Below, piece after piece: positions 54,287-63,535 of a DNA stretch of 64,000 nucleotides. Under the pieces are notes generated by a model that saw only the letters and a program-made list of their open reading frames with translations, ran no database searches and had not been told where the DNA came from. A program made the translations under genes and the position numbers. This DNA is from Asterella californica (Eukaryota > Streptophyta > Marchantiopsida > Marchantiales > Aytoniaceae): the NCBI GenBank assembly GCA_036924285.1, contig JAYKYS010000017.1, positions 2,585,501-2,649,500 of the forward strand, in the 5' to 3' direction. The number at the start of each line of letters is the position of its first letter. Positions within the stretch are counted from its first letter, which is position 1.

Positions 54287-54908
54287 ATCTGGTTGCTTAT
54301 CCGTGGAAGCAGAAGCTCTTTACTTAACTATCATTTATGTCTCAAGAGTGAAATCTCTTGGAGAGACGAGATTACCTTGTCAAGCTCTAAGAGCTACATT
54401 CTCATTTGGTTGGTATGCTGATGTGGTGGCTTGGTGTGGAAGATGGAACATTTTTGAGCGTGATTTTGACCTTCCACCTATTGCTCTTCGGGAGTTGATT
54501 CAGAAAAGGTTTTTACATGCTATATGGTCTCAACCCAAGACCAAGATGGCTTACTATCAGCAGCATGTCAACCCCATGTTGGTGTATTGTGAACAAGAGT
54601 ACCTCCGGACACCTATCTCTCTTCGACATATCATCGCTCAGCACCGCACTAGCTCTCATAGACTTGGCATTGAGGAAGGACGTTGGCTAAACATTGTTAG
54701 GAGTGAACGGCTTTGTAGACTTTGTGATTTAGATCAGATAGAGGATGAGGATCATGTATTCATTGTATGTCCATTGTATGATGAGATTAGATGTAGACAT
54801 AAGATAGTTGCTAGTGATTTCTATACACTTTTACAGATGTCAGCTCTCCCACTAGAGGTTTATATTAGAGATATAATTTCTTGTCGTACCAATGCTCTTT
54901 TGCATTGA
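54159..54908 (+). pseudogene. C-terminal part of the LINE protein after a frameshift
   Basis: Continues the polyprotein after small deletions near 54172-54195 (GGGGGCCTCTGCAAGG where sisters have GGGGACCTGGTGCAAGAA). It encodes ELGVRCQTPYAMLLAESGCL, the FDLPPIALRELIQKRFLHAI block, QHRTSSHRLGIEEGRWLNIV and the terminal finger LCRLCDLDQIEDEDHVFIVC (C-X2-C-X9-H-X4-C), ending SCRTNALLH. The finger type (zf-RVT) is common at the end of plant LINE proteins and probably aids nucleic-acid binding. Confidence 0.87.
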
Positions 54909-55015
54909 TACGATCTCCTAGGGTTTCTTAGGCTCACATGTTGACTTTGTATTGTATTTGTTTCTGCCTTTTGACTCTTCGGGTCTTCCGGGCTTGATAT
55001 TCATTCATTCATTCA

Positions 55016-56315
55016 GCATAAGATTTCATCTTCATCTCCAACTTCTCCACTACTTCTTTGAAATTATCATTTACCACCGCAGATTTCTCCTCAGCAGAAA
55101 CAGAAGATGCTGAGAGTGTAGAAGAAATCTCTTTGGTAGTTGTAGCAACAACGGTTTGCATGTTCTTCAAAGCATAAACATCACACACAACAGAAACAAG
55201 CTCACTCTTATGTGCTATGAGCTGTGATGCAGATCTGCTACTTCAACCGATACTTCTTCCACCGCTGCCAACATCTTATGAAGGAGTTGTTTAATATCCT
55301 TCATCATCACCGAAGAACTAGTTTCACAAATCAACGAGCTAAGAGCACACCTCATCACCTCAATTCTTCTCAGATCGCGACAAGATTTGTCTCAATAGAA
55401 GAGTCTCGTCGAGATCTTTCCAATGATATCAAGCTTTCCAATGGTATCAGCTCCTATTCAGCTCCTATCAGCTCAGCTTTTCTAGTATCAGCTCCTTCGA
55501 CGATCGATTTTGTCCATAGGTGTTAACTCTCTTTTTTAACAGGTCCGCGAAATAGAAACACACCTCAACACCTCAATTCTCCTCAGATCGTAAAATGATT
55601 TGTCCCAATGAAAGCGTCTCGCAGAGACCTTTCCAATGGTACCAAGCTTGCTCAAAACCAACAGCTACAGCTCCTTCGACAATCGATTTTGTCCACATGT
55701 GTCAACTCCTCTCTCTAACAGGTCCGCGAAATAAAAAATACATCAACACCTCAATTCTCATTAAATCACAACAAGATTTGTATCAATAGAAATGTCTCGC
55801 CGAGATCTTTCCAATGGTACCAAGCTTGCTCAAAACCAACCACCACAGCTCCTTCGAGGATCAATTTTGTCCACGGGTGTCAACTCCTCGCTCTAACAGG
55901 TCCGCGAAATAGAAACACATCTCAACACCTCAATTCTCCTCAGATCGTAACAAGATTTGTCTCAATGGAAACGTCTCGCCGAGTCCTTTCCAATGATACC
56001 AAGTCATTCATTAGTTCATACCAAGCTTGTTAAAAACCAACAACCACAGCTCTTTCGATGATCGATTTTGTCCATGGGTGTCAACTCCTCTCTCCAACAG
56101 GTCCGCGAAATAGAAACACACTTTAACACCTCAATTCTCCTTAGATTGCAACAAGATTTATCTCAATGGAACCGTTTCGCCGAGATCTTTCCAATGGTAC
56201 CAAGTTTGCTCAAAACCAACAACCACAACTCCTTCGACAATCGGTTTTGTCCACGGGTGTCAACTCTTTTCTCCAAAAAGTCCGCGAAATAGAAACACAC
56301 CTCAACACCTCAATT
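55016..56315 (-). mobile_element. 5' end of an inverted LINE: start of ORF plus diverged monomers
   Basis: On the minus strand, 55330-55016 encodes the coiled-coil N terminus up to KSYAEA, then stops at the tail of the neighbouring LINE. 55340-56315 is a tandem array of about 180-200-bp monomers (units near 55375, 55571, 55755, 55933, 56133), more diverged than those at 50331. The array resumes at 59693-59822 beyond an inserted LINE. The body of this element is missing here; 49944-50262 could be its 3' end. Confidence 0.75.
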
Positions 56316-59300
56316 GAATGAATATGAATGAATGAATATATATCAAGCCCGGAAGACCCAAAGAGTCAAAAGGCAGAAAAAAAACAATACAAAGTCAACA
56401 TGTGAGCCTAAGAAACCCTAGGAGATCGTATCAATGCAAAAGAGCATTGGTACGACAAGAAACTATATCTCTAATATAAAGCCCTAGTGGGTGAGCTGAC
56501 ATCTGTAAAAGTGTATAGAAATCACAAGCAACTATCTTAAGTCTACATCTAATCTCATCATACAAGGGACATACAATGAATACATGATCCTCATCCTCTA
56601 TCTGATCTAAATCACAAAGTCTACAAAGCCGTTCACTCCTAACAATGTTTAGCCAACGTCCTTCCTCAATGCCAAGTCTATGAGAGCTAGTGCGGTGCTG
56701 AGAGATGATATGTCGAAGAGAGATTGAAATAGGTGCTCGGAGGTACTCTTGTTCACAATACACCAACATGGGGTTGACATGCTGCTGATAGTAAGCCATC
56801 TTGGTCTTGGGTTGAGACCATATAGCATGTAAAAACCTTTTCTGAATCAACTCCCGAAGAGCAATAGGTGGAAGGTCAAAATCACGCTCAAAAATGTTCC
56901 ATTTTCCACACCAAGCCACCACATCAGCATACCAACCAAATGAGAATGTAGCTCTTAGAGCTTGACAAGGTAATCTCGTCTCTCCAAGAGATCTCACTCT
57001 TGAGACATAAATGATAGTCAAGTAAAGAGCTTCTGCTTCCACGGATAAGCAACCAGATTCAGCAAGGAGCATAGCATATGGTGTTTGACATCTTACACCA
57101 AGCTCCACTTGTAAGAACACTTTTTGAACCTTCTCGATACGTTCCCAAGCTCCTTTCCTTGCACCAGGCCCCCACACTTGAACACCATAAAGTATCACAG
57201 GCAAAACCAAACTCCTAAAGAGAAACTTTCTCAAATCCCATGCTAAGAGATGAGCACGTCGACAACGATTCAAAAGAGAGTACAAAGCTTTGTAACCAGC
57301 TTCAACTCTCTTATGAATGCACAAAGCCCAACTGTAGTTATGAGAGAAGTCAATGCCCAAGTACTTGTAACTCTCCACTTGTTGTAAAACTTGGCCCTTG
57401 TAGAGAAAAGAATGGCGCACTTTTGAACCCACCACCATCACCTTGGACTTCAAAAGGTTCACTTCCCTCTGCATGTTGTTGCAAAAGACCTCAAGTGCAT
57501 CCAAATGTCGTTGTAAACTCAAAGGATCACGTGATAGAAGGATGATATCATCAGCATAAATCAATGCTTGAATGATATAGATTCCCAACTTCACACCTTC
57601 TCCTCCAAATTCAGCAAGACATTTCTCCACGTCATCGATGAAGATACCAAATAGAGTAGGGGAGAGAGGACAACCTTGAATGACTCCAATAGTGCTAAAG
57701 ATCTCCTTTGATTGTGTCGGGGTAAGCTTCACATAAACTCGTTCATAGAGTTTAGAAACCGCTGCCATCATGTCTTTAGGAACACCAATGGCAACAAGTC
57801 TGTCCCACAAGAGCTTCCTAGGCATCCTATCAAAAGCTTTTGTGTAGTCGATAAAAGCAGCATAGAGAGCTTTACCATTTTCTTTTGACTTCTCCCAAGC
57901 AACACGAAGACAAAGAATATGATCAATGGTGCTAAAGGTAGGACGAAAACCTGCTTGTGAACGAGCTCTCACATTGGATTCTTCTGCCCAAACATTGAGT
58001 TTTCTCTCTAGCAAGCTCCCATACAACTTGGCAAAGATGTTGCCCACCATGATAGTTCTATAGTTGGTAACATCATCCTTCTTGCCCGACTTGTGGATGG
58101 GAATCACTTTGCGCATGAACCAACTCTTAGGGAAACCATGTACAGCAGCATCATTGAGAAGCTTGGTAAGTATAGGAATGAGAGAATCACCTCCCCATTG
58201 TAGTAGCTCTGCAGAAAGTCCTTCTAGATCCTCAGTTTTTCCACTTGCAAGCCTACTGAGCTGATGTCGTACTTCATCCATTGAAAAGATCTGCGGTAGT
58301 CCTTCACTTTGTGGCATACATGGTGCATGTGGAGAGAAGTAAAGTTGCTCAACGTAGGACATCAAAGCTGAAGGATCAAGACTTGGTGAACTTGGACGAG
58401 ATGCTAAACGTCTCCAAAAAGCTTTGGGATCCTTCTGAAAATCAAAAGCAAGTTCCAAGCCTTTCTTTCTCAAGAAAGCTCTCTTCTTACGTTTGATCAA
58501 CTGCTTGTACAAGGTTGTTGCTTCCAAGTCACAAGCCTTGTCTAGAGCCTTTAACCGAGCAATTTTGCACTCTTCATCAAACCAGCCATTGCAAGGATTA
58601 CCTTTGAGCTTTCTGCTTGAGTGTTGAGAGAAAAACCGAGTTGCAATTTTCTTCAAGACATCCGTCAATTGTGTATCTCGTTGGTCAAGATTGTGGCTCC
58701 ACTGTGTAATAGATATCAAAATCTCTAGAGCAGTTTGATAAAGATGTCTTTTCCGGTGATCAAGACGAAGTCTAGAGGTAGTGTTGCTCCTACCAAAACC
58801 TTTCAACTTGTAAGGTGCAAATGAGCTAGACAAGGATAGTGAGAACAGTAGAGGAGTGTGATCAGATTCAGGTGTGTAGATCCAAAACTTCAAATGCTGA
58901 AATGAGTGAACTATCAAGAGATGAGGAGAGGAGGTAGTCTACTATGCTTGATCCAGAGGTACAGATGTATGTTTTCATGTTAGAGCTAGGAAAACGGGAT
59001 GTACCGTTCAGAATTTTCAAACTACTGATTGCTCCAAAAGTCAAGAAGTGTTCTTTCATGTCATTGGTGGATGTATCTAAGGAGGCACGGGACCATGTAG
59101 GATCATCATCTTCTTCAAGGATAGAGAAGTGGTCAAGAGCATAGAATTGTGTGAATTGGCAAGTGTGAACTCTAGCATTGAAATCTCCCACCACAAAGAC
59201 CTTGCCCTTCTCTTGATATCTCAAAACATCAATAGAAAGACGATGGAAAGGTTGGCTCGTGCTACATGCTCTAGTCTGATAGATAGACATGTTCAAAGGT

Positions 59301-59623
59301 GCAAAATAGCAGATTTTGATATAACATGCAGATCTACTTTCTCCACCAACTCGAATCCAATGATATTGTCCACTCACATCCTGAAGAACCACTTCAACAA
59401 GCTGATGCAAATAAGATCTGACGTAAGTTGCAATACCTACAAAACCACGTCCTTTATGTTGCTTGCGCTTGTTCCAAGTAGAGCCGATCAAAGTAAAACC
59501 ATCCAACTCATGTACATTGTTTCCTTCATGTTCCCATGTCTCCACCAAGTTGATGATATCAGCTTTGTTCCAAATTGGTAAAGCGCTTGTGTACTTTGAC
59601 TGAGTAAGCCCATGAATGTTCCA
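56315..59623 (-). mobile_element. LINE copy, 5'-truncated at the endonuclease start
   Basis: Minus-strand LINE from its tail (TGAATGAATATGAATGAATG, 56315-56337) to the endonuclease start MWNIHGL at 59623. It carries the longest RT-bearing ORF of the family on this strand. It was inserted into the monomer array of the inverted element (55016-56315 and 59693-59822). Confidence 0.87.
56431..58917 (-). CDS. LINE reverse transcriptase and C-terminal finger
   Basis: An 828-codon ORF from just before SDHTPLLFS to SCRTNALLH. It includes the segment QHSSRKLKGNPCNGWFDEEC, RT motifs FIDYTKAFDRM, IQGCPLSPTLFGIFIDDVE and YADDIILLS, the thumb/connection region (LYKGQVLQQVESYKYLGIDF) and the terminal finger LCRLCDLDQIEDEDHVFIVC. 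All RT motifs needed for polymerisation are present. The first Met is internal; the ancestral frame continues upstream into the endonuclease but a one-base insertion near 58880 separates them. Confidence 0.88.
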   Translation of the reverse strand: MIVHSFQHLKFWIYTPESDHTPLLFSLSLSSSFAPYKLKGFGRSNTTSRLRLDHRKRHLYQTALEILISITQWSHNLDQRDTQLTDVLKKIATRFFSQHSSRKLKGNPCNGWFDEECKIARLKALDKACDLEATTLYKQLIKRKKRAFLRKKGLELAFDFQKDPKAFWRRLASRPSSPSLDPSALMSYVEQLYFSPHAPCMPQSEGLPQIFSMDEVRHQLSRLASGKTEDLEGLSAELLQWGGDSLIPILTKLLNDAAVHGFPKSWFMRKVIPIHKSGKKDDVTNYRTIMVGNIFAKLYGSLLERKLNVWAEESNVRARSQAGFRPTFSTIDHILCLRVAWEKSKENGKALYAAFIDYTKAFDRMPRKLLWDRLVAIGVPKDMMAAVSKLYERVYVKLTPTQSKEIFSTIGVIQGCPLSPTLFGIFIDDVEKCLAEFGGEGVKLGIYIIQALIYADDIILLSRDPLSLQRHLDALEVFCNNMQREVNLLKSKVMVVGSKVRHSFLYKGQVLQQVESYKYLGIDFSHNYSWALCIHKRVEAGYKALYSLLNRCRRAHLLAWDLRKFLFRSLVLPVILYGVQVWGPGARKGAWERIEKVQKVFLQVELGVRCQTPYAMLLAESGCLSVEAEALYLTIIYVSRVRSLGETRLPCQALRATFSFGWYADVVAWCGKWNIFERDFDLPPIALRELIQKRFLHAIWSQPKTKMAYYQQHVNPMLVYCEQEYLRAPISISLRHIISQHRTSSHRLGIEEGRWLNIVRSERLCRLCDLDQIEDEDHVFIVCPLYDEIRCRLKIVACDFYTLLQMSAHPLGLYIRDIVSCRTNALLH

Positions 59624-59659
59624 TATCAAGCCCGGAAGACCCAAAGAGTCAAAAGGCAA
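58868..59659 (-). pseudogene. LINE endonuclease domain
   Basis: Endonuclease residues WNIHGL, LVETWEHEGNN, YHWIRVGGESRSACY and VVGDFNARVHTCQF are readable on the minus strand. The frame ends LISAFEVLDLHT because ACAACC in the sister copy is ACACACC here, so SDHTPL lies in the next frame. The first residues (MPFDSLGLPG) come from a neighbouring 3' fragment and are not part of the protein. Confidence 0.85.
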
Positions 59660-59822
59660 AATAAAAAATAATACAAAGTCATAATGTGAGTCTCAAAATC
59701 AACAACCACAGCTCCTTCGACGGTCGATTTTATCCACGGGTGTCAACTCTTCTCTCCAACAGGTCCGCGAAATAGAAACACACCTGAACACCTCAATTTT
59801 CTCAAATCGTAACAAGATTTCA
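59624..59822 (-). mobile_element. LINE 3' fragment and remaining monomer piece
   Basis: 59624-59692 is a tail-less LINE 3' untranslated piece (TATCAAGCCCGGAAGACCC). 59693-59822 is a partial monomer (ACCACAGCTCCTTCGACGG, AACAGGTCCGCGAAATAG) ending AAATCGTAACAAGATTT, continuing the array at 55340-56315. This end coincides with the monomer position at which the plus-strand element begins at 50331. Confidence 0.7.
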
Positions 59823-60300
59823 TTCAAGAGATGCTACTCTTGAATGTTTCGCGAGGTCGTTTCACAATTGAGAAGGGGAGTATGTGAAGTCTTGATTTTT
59901 CATTTTTGTTAATTAATTGATTAGTTGTAAAATAAATAAGAAAAATAGACGGTAAAAGATAGAAAATATGAATAGAATAGTGTTAATTAAAAATTTAGTG
60001 AAGAATCTCTGTTCTGGAAGAATCTACCGAATTTATGGAGACACTTGGGATAAGACTTTTTCATAGTTGAGTTCCTCGAATGATATGTTGTGTGAGGCAA
60101 ATGGAATCTGAACGACGAAGTTATAGTAGATTGAAGATATAGTGAAGTTGGAGAAGAACAACCCCGTAGTACTGCGCGTCGAAGAATATCAATGAAACTA
60201 AGGAAACCCTAACTTCGTCACGTATTGAGGAACCATCGCGATATATAAGTAGAAGAGTTCAGGTCATTTGTCTTATTGTCCAAACACTGTTAGAAAGAGC
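59823..60300 (+). repeat. Possible gypsy polypurine tract and LTR
   Basis: ACAATTGAGAAGGGGAG (59864-59880) looks like a polypurine tract, preceded by a short inverted repeat CATTCAAGAG/CTCTTGAATG (59823-59848). An AT-rich stretch begins TATGTGAAGTC. A TATA-like GATATATAAG lies at about 60238, before the coiled-coil frames. LTR edges were not confirmed. Confidence 0.4.
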
Positions 60301-60356
60301 GGAGCGCGCCGCACTCTCCGATCGACGAAGTACTCGTTCTTCGCCGAAGTTAGTTT

Positions 60357-62044
60357 GTGAAGAAAAAGGCTTCTTCTTCGAACCTCACTTCCTTCTTCGT
60401 AGCATTTCCAGCCGGTAACTTAGGGCTTCGGTACATGCAAGGGATGCAGACATCCAAGCCACCGCGGCTTAGGGCGCTAGATGTGAATCATGCAGGACTT
60501 TGTCGATACGAGAAGGACTTGGACGAGATGAGATTATCATTTCTCTTATTGCCTTGGTGGGGAATGGTCTCGGTAAAGTTGGTACAGGAGCTGAAGGTGT
60601 GTAGCCAGCATCCTTCAGACGAATCATATGGAAAACCTTGCAACTGGACCGAAGCACATTGGTCCTTCGTCTTAGGTAGACGATGCAGGGAGAGAAGGAG
60701 ATCTTCTTTTTGACAGCACTTCGTCGTAAGCATCGGCCGATGTTGTGAAGAACTTCCCAAAACTGTTCAAGGAAGTACCTTAGGAGAGGAATGGCTACCG
60801 GATCAGCGACTATCGCAACCGAAGAAGAGGGAAGTAGTTGACGCGATCATGGTGATCTTTCGGTCGAGGAGGACTACCTACATGTCCAACTGGCAGATTA
60901 ACTTTATTGAGGAGCTCTTTGCTGAAAAGTGTGCACATTGGACGAGGATCATCCACCTCCATGTACAGAAGCTCTGGACCGAAGAAGACATGGTGTACAT
61001 CGGAGTATTCATGTCGGTGTTTTACATGAGGTTGGGGTTACTGTCCGACGCGGACAAGAAGAAGTTAGGCTTCACTGTGGCAGCCGAAGACGATGAATTC
61101 AAAGTCGAACCGACTCCAGTGAGAGATGTACAACTGGAGAAGATCTTCGACGAAGTGGCAGCCAAAGATGCAGCAACCGAAGAAGTTGTAACACAAACAG
61201 CGACCACAGCAGAGGCAGTAACTGAGAAGGCACCTGAGATGGTGAACTTAGAAGAAGACGAGGATGTCAACGAAGTACCCGTACCAGTCAGACGTAGTGG
61301 AAGAAGGAAGATCTTGGAGGATACACCGAGGTCTACATAGAAATCCAAGAAGAAGATGAAGTGTACGAGCACGGTCTGCGCCGAGGACGAAGAAGCTTCA
61401 GAGGTCGACGCCGAAAAAGATGGTACCCCACAGGAGAAGAAGGAGAAGGAGGATGCAGCAAAGATCACTTCTTCGACAATCGAGGAGGTCCAACAACTCA
61501 GCTCTTCAACAAATTATTGCAAGAGGTTGTTGTATCGTTACTCTATGCCTTGGAGAGTAATCGGGAAATGTTTGAGGAAGTCGTTGGGTGGCAGCTGAAT
61601 TTGGCGGAGTTAGTTCAAACGATGAACTTCAGCTGAGAAAATTGGCTGCAGGAGAAGGATAATCTACGCGCTGCAGTTTTAGAAGCGGAGAAAGAGAGTA
61701 TGGTGAAGACCGAAGAGGTTAAAAACCTGACTTCGGAGTGTGAAGAGGTTCTTCGCCAGAAGGTGGAACAAGAGAAGGAGCACAAGAAAGTTCTTTCACT
61801 CGTGAAGAAGGAGTTAGATGAGATGCGTCACCAGAGAGATCACAATCAGGACATCGTCGTAGACATGACCAAGGAGATTGAAGATCTGAAGCGGCGATGT
61901 ATTTCAGGCGAGGAACAGGTTGCACAACTTCGGTGTAGGGTAGAACCGACCCTGAAAAACTACTTCGCCATCGAGTTACGGCGAAGTCTGAGAATAGACA
62001 GCAACTACTTGGATGAAGTTGGTGTCATATCTCTTCAGTTACTT
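60357..62044 (+). pseudogene. Second coiled-coil element protein (decayed)
   Basis: A domain at 60849-61070 reads YMSNWQINFIEELFAEKC, HLHVQKLWTEEDMVYIG and YMRLGLLSDADKKKLGF. An acidic linker follows, with VPVPVRRSGRRKILEDTP, then TAG (61338-61340), beyond which the same frame continues as KSKKKMKCTSTVC and KEKEDAAKITSSTIEEV. A frameshift near 61470-61500 leads to LLQEVVVSLLYALESNREMF, another TGA at 61634, and a long coiled coil (EVKNLTSECEEVLRQKVEQE, KKELDEMRHQRDHNQDIVVD). It is cut by LINE sequence at 62045. The layout (globular part, acidic linker, coiled coil) parallels the X element protein though the sequence differs. The family is not recognised; it could be a gene carried by a non-autonomous LTR element or a host gene. 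Confidence 0.45.
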
Positions 62045-62236
62045 CTCTGACCATTGACAAGTATGAATTCTGGCATTGAAGTCTCTGACTATAAAGACCT
62101 TGTCTTCCTCTCGATATTTCAAAACAACAACAGAAAGACGATGGAATGGTTGACTCATACTACAAGCTTTGGTGAGGTAAATGAGCATATTCAACGGTGC
62201 AAAATAGCATATTGCAATATAACATGCAGATCTAAT
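62045..62236 (-). mobile_element. LINE endonuclease fragment (older subfamily)
   Basis: Minus-strand match to the endonuclease region around GDFNAR (reverse of GGCATTGAAGTCTCTGACTA), closer to the old copy at 20575-23694 than to the young ones. A 63-bp filler (62237-62299) containing GGGTTTAATCTCTTGCGGGC separates it from the next copy. Confidence 0.7.
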
Positions 62237-62299
62237 AGAAAGGTCGTGGGTTTAATCTCTTGCGGGCACGGTTGGAGGTGCATGCTGCTCCAAACTGTT

Positions 62300-63418
62300 A
62301 ATGGTGGTGGGTTCAAAAGTCCGCCATTCTTTTCTCTACAAGGGCCAAGTTTTACAACAAGTGGAGAGTTACAAGTACTTGGGCATTGACTTCTCTCATA
62401 ACTACAGTTGGGCTTTGTGCATTCATAAGAGAGTTGAAGCTGGTTACAAAGCTTTGTACTCTCTTTTGAATCGTTGTCGACGTGCTCATATCTTAGCATG
62501 GGATTTGAGAAAGTTTCTCTTCAGGAGTTTGGTTTTTCCCGTGATACTTTATGGTGTTCAAGTGTGAGGACCTGGTGCAAGAAAAGGAGCTTGGGAACGT
62601 ATTGAGAAGGTTCAAAAAGTGTTCTTACAAGTGGAGCTTGGTGTAAGATGCCAAACACCATATGCTATGTTCCTTGCTGAATCTGGTTGCTTATCCGTGG
62701 AAGCAGAAGCTCTTTACTTGACTATCATTTATGTCTCAAGAGTGAGATCCCTTGGAGAGACGAGATTACCTTGTCAAGCTCTAAGAGCTACATTCTCATT
62801 TGGTTCGTATGCTGATGTGGTGGCTTGGTGTGGAAAATGGAACATTTTTGAGCGTGATTTTGACCTTCCACCTATTGCTCTTCGGGAGTTGATTCAGAAA
62901 AGGTTTTTACATGCTATACGGTCTCAACCCAAGACCAAGATGGCTTACTATCAGCAGCATGTCAACCCCATGTTGGTGTATTGTGAACAAGAGTACCTCC
63001 GAGCACCTATTTCAATCTCTCTTCGACATATCATCGCTCAGCACCGCACTAGCTCTCATAGACTTGGCATTGAGGAAGGACGTTGGTTAAACATTGTTAG
63101 GAGTGAATGGCTTTGTAGACTTTGTGATTTAGATCAGATAGAGGATGAGGATCATGTATTCATTGTATGTATCTTGTATGATGAGATTAGATGTAGACAT
63201 AAGATAGTTGCTAGTGATTTCTATACACTTTTACAGATGTCAGCTCTCCCACTAGGGCTTTATATTAGAGATATAGTTTCTTGTCGTACCAATGTTCTTT
63301 TGCATTGATACGATCTCCTAGGGTTTCCTAGGCTCACATGTTGACTTTGTATTGTTTTTTTTCTGCCTTTTGACTCTTTGGATCTTCCGGGCTTGATATT
63401 CATTCATTCATTCATTCA
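62300..63418 (+). mobile_element. 5'-truncated LINE copy with ATTC tail
   Basis: Begins at VVGSKVRHSFLYKGQVLQQV and reads to SCRTNVLLH, then the 3' untranslated region and (ATTC)n tail ending 63418. A TGA at 62565-62567 replaces the TGG (Trp) of sisters in VQVWGPG; otherwise one frame is open to 63308. It carries the terminal finger LCRLCDLDQIEDEDHVFIVC. Confidence 0.88.
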
Positions 63419-63535
63419 ATGAAGCTTGTGGTCCGAGTTGCGATGTGATGGATTCACATGGACAGTCTCATGGTCGTCGAAGACCCCAAGGGACAAGTAA
63501 CATCATTTACCATTTATCATAATCTTTTCAACACC
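63419..63535. other. Short unassigned spacer
   Basis: Unique-looking sequence between two LINE copies; nothing recognised. Confidence 0.3.

Larger units (their letters stand above)
50331..55015 (+). mobile_element. Near-full-length LINE with 5' monomers, fused ORF and ATTC tail
   Basis: The most complete LINE in the window: 179-bp monomers (50331-50940), coding region (50948-54908), 3' untranslated region with TGATACGATCTCCTAGGG and GGGCTTGATATTC, and tail ATTCATTCATTCATTCA ending at 55015. It sits head to tail against an inverted 5' part of the same family (55016-56315) on its right and an inverted 3' part (49944-50262) on its left. It may therefore have inserted into an older, internally deleted minus-strand copy. 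Damage: one TAG (51167) and a frameshift near 54175. Confidence 0.85.

Noticed and set aside
57240..57545. Conserved antisense ORF in LINE copies (MLRDEHVDNDSKESTK...)
   Set aside because: It recurs in every copy only because it is the antisense shadow of the RT connection region; conservation is explained by the sense protein.
62236..62300. tRNA-like segment GGGTTTAATCTCTTGCGGGC between LINE pieces
   Set aside because: Too short, lacks the 5' half of a tRNA, and is best called filler at a junction.
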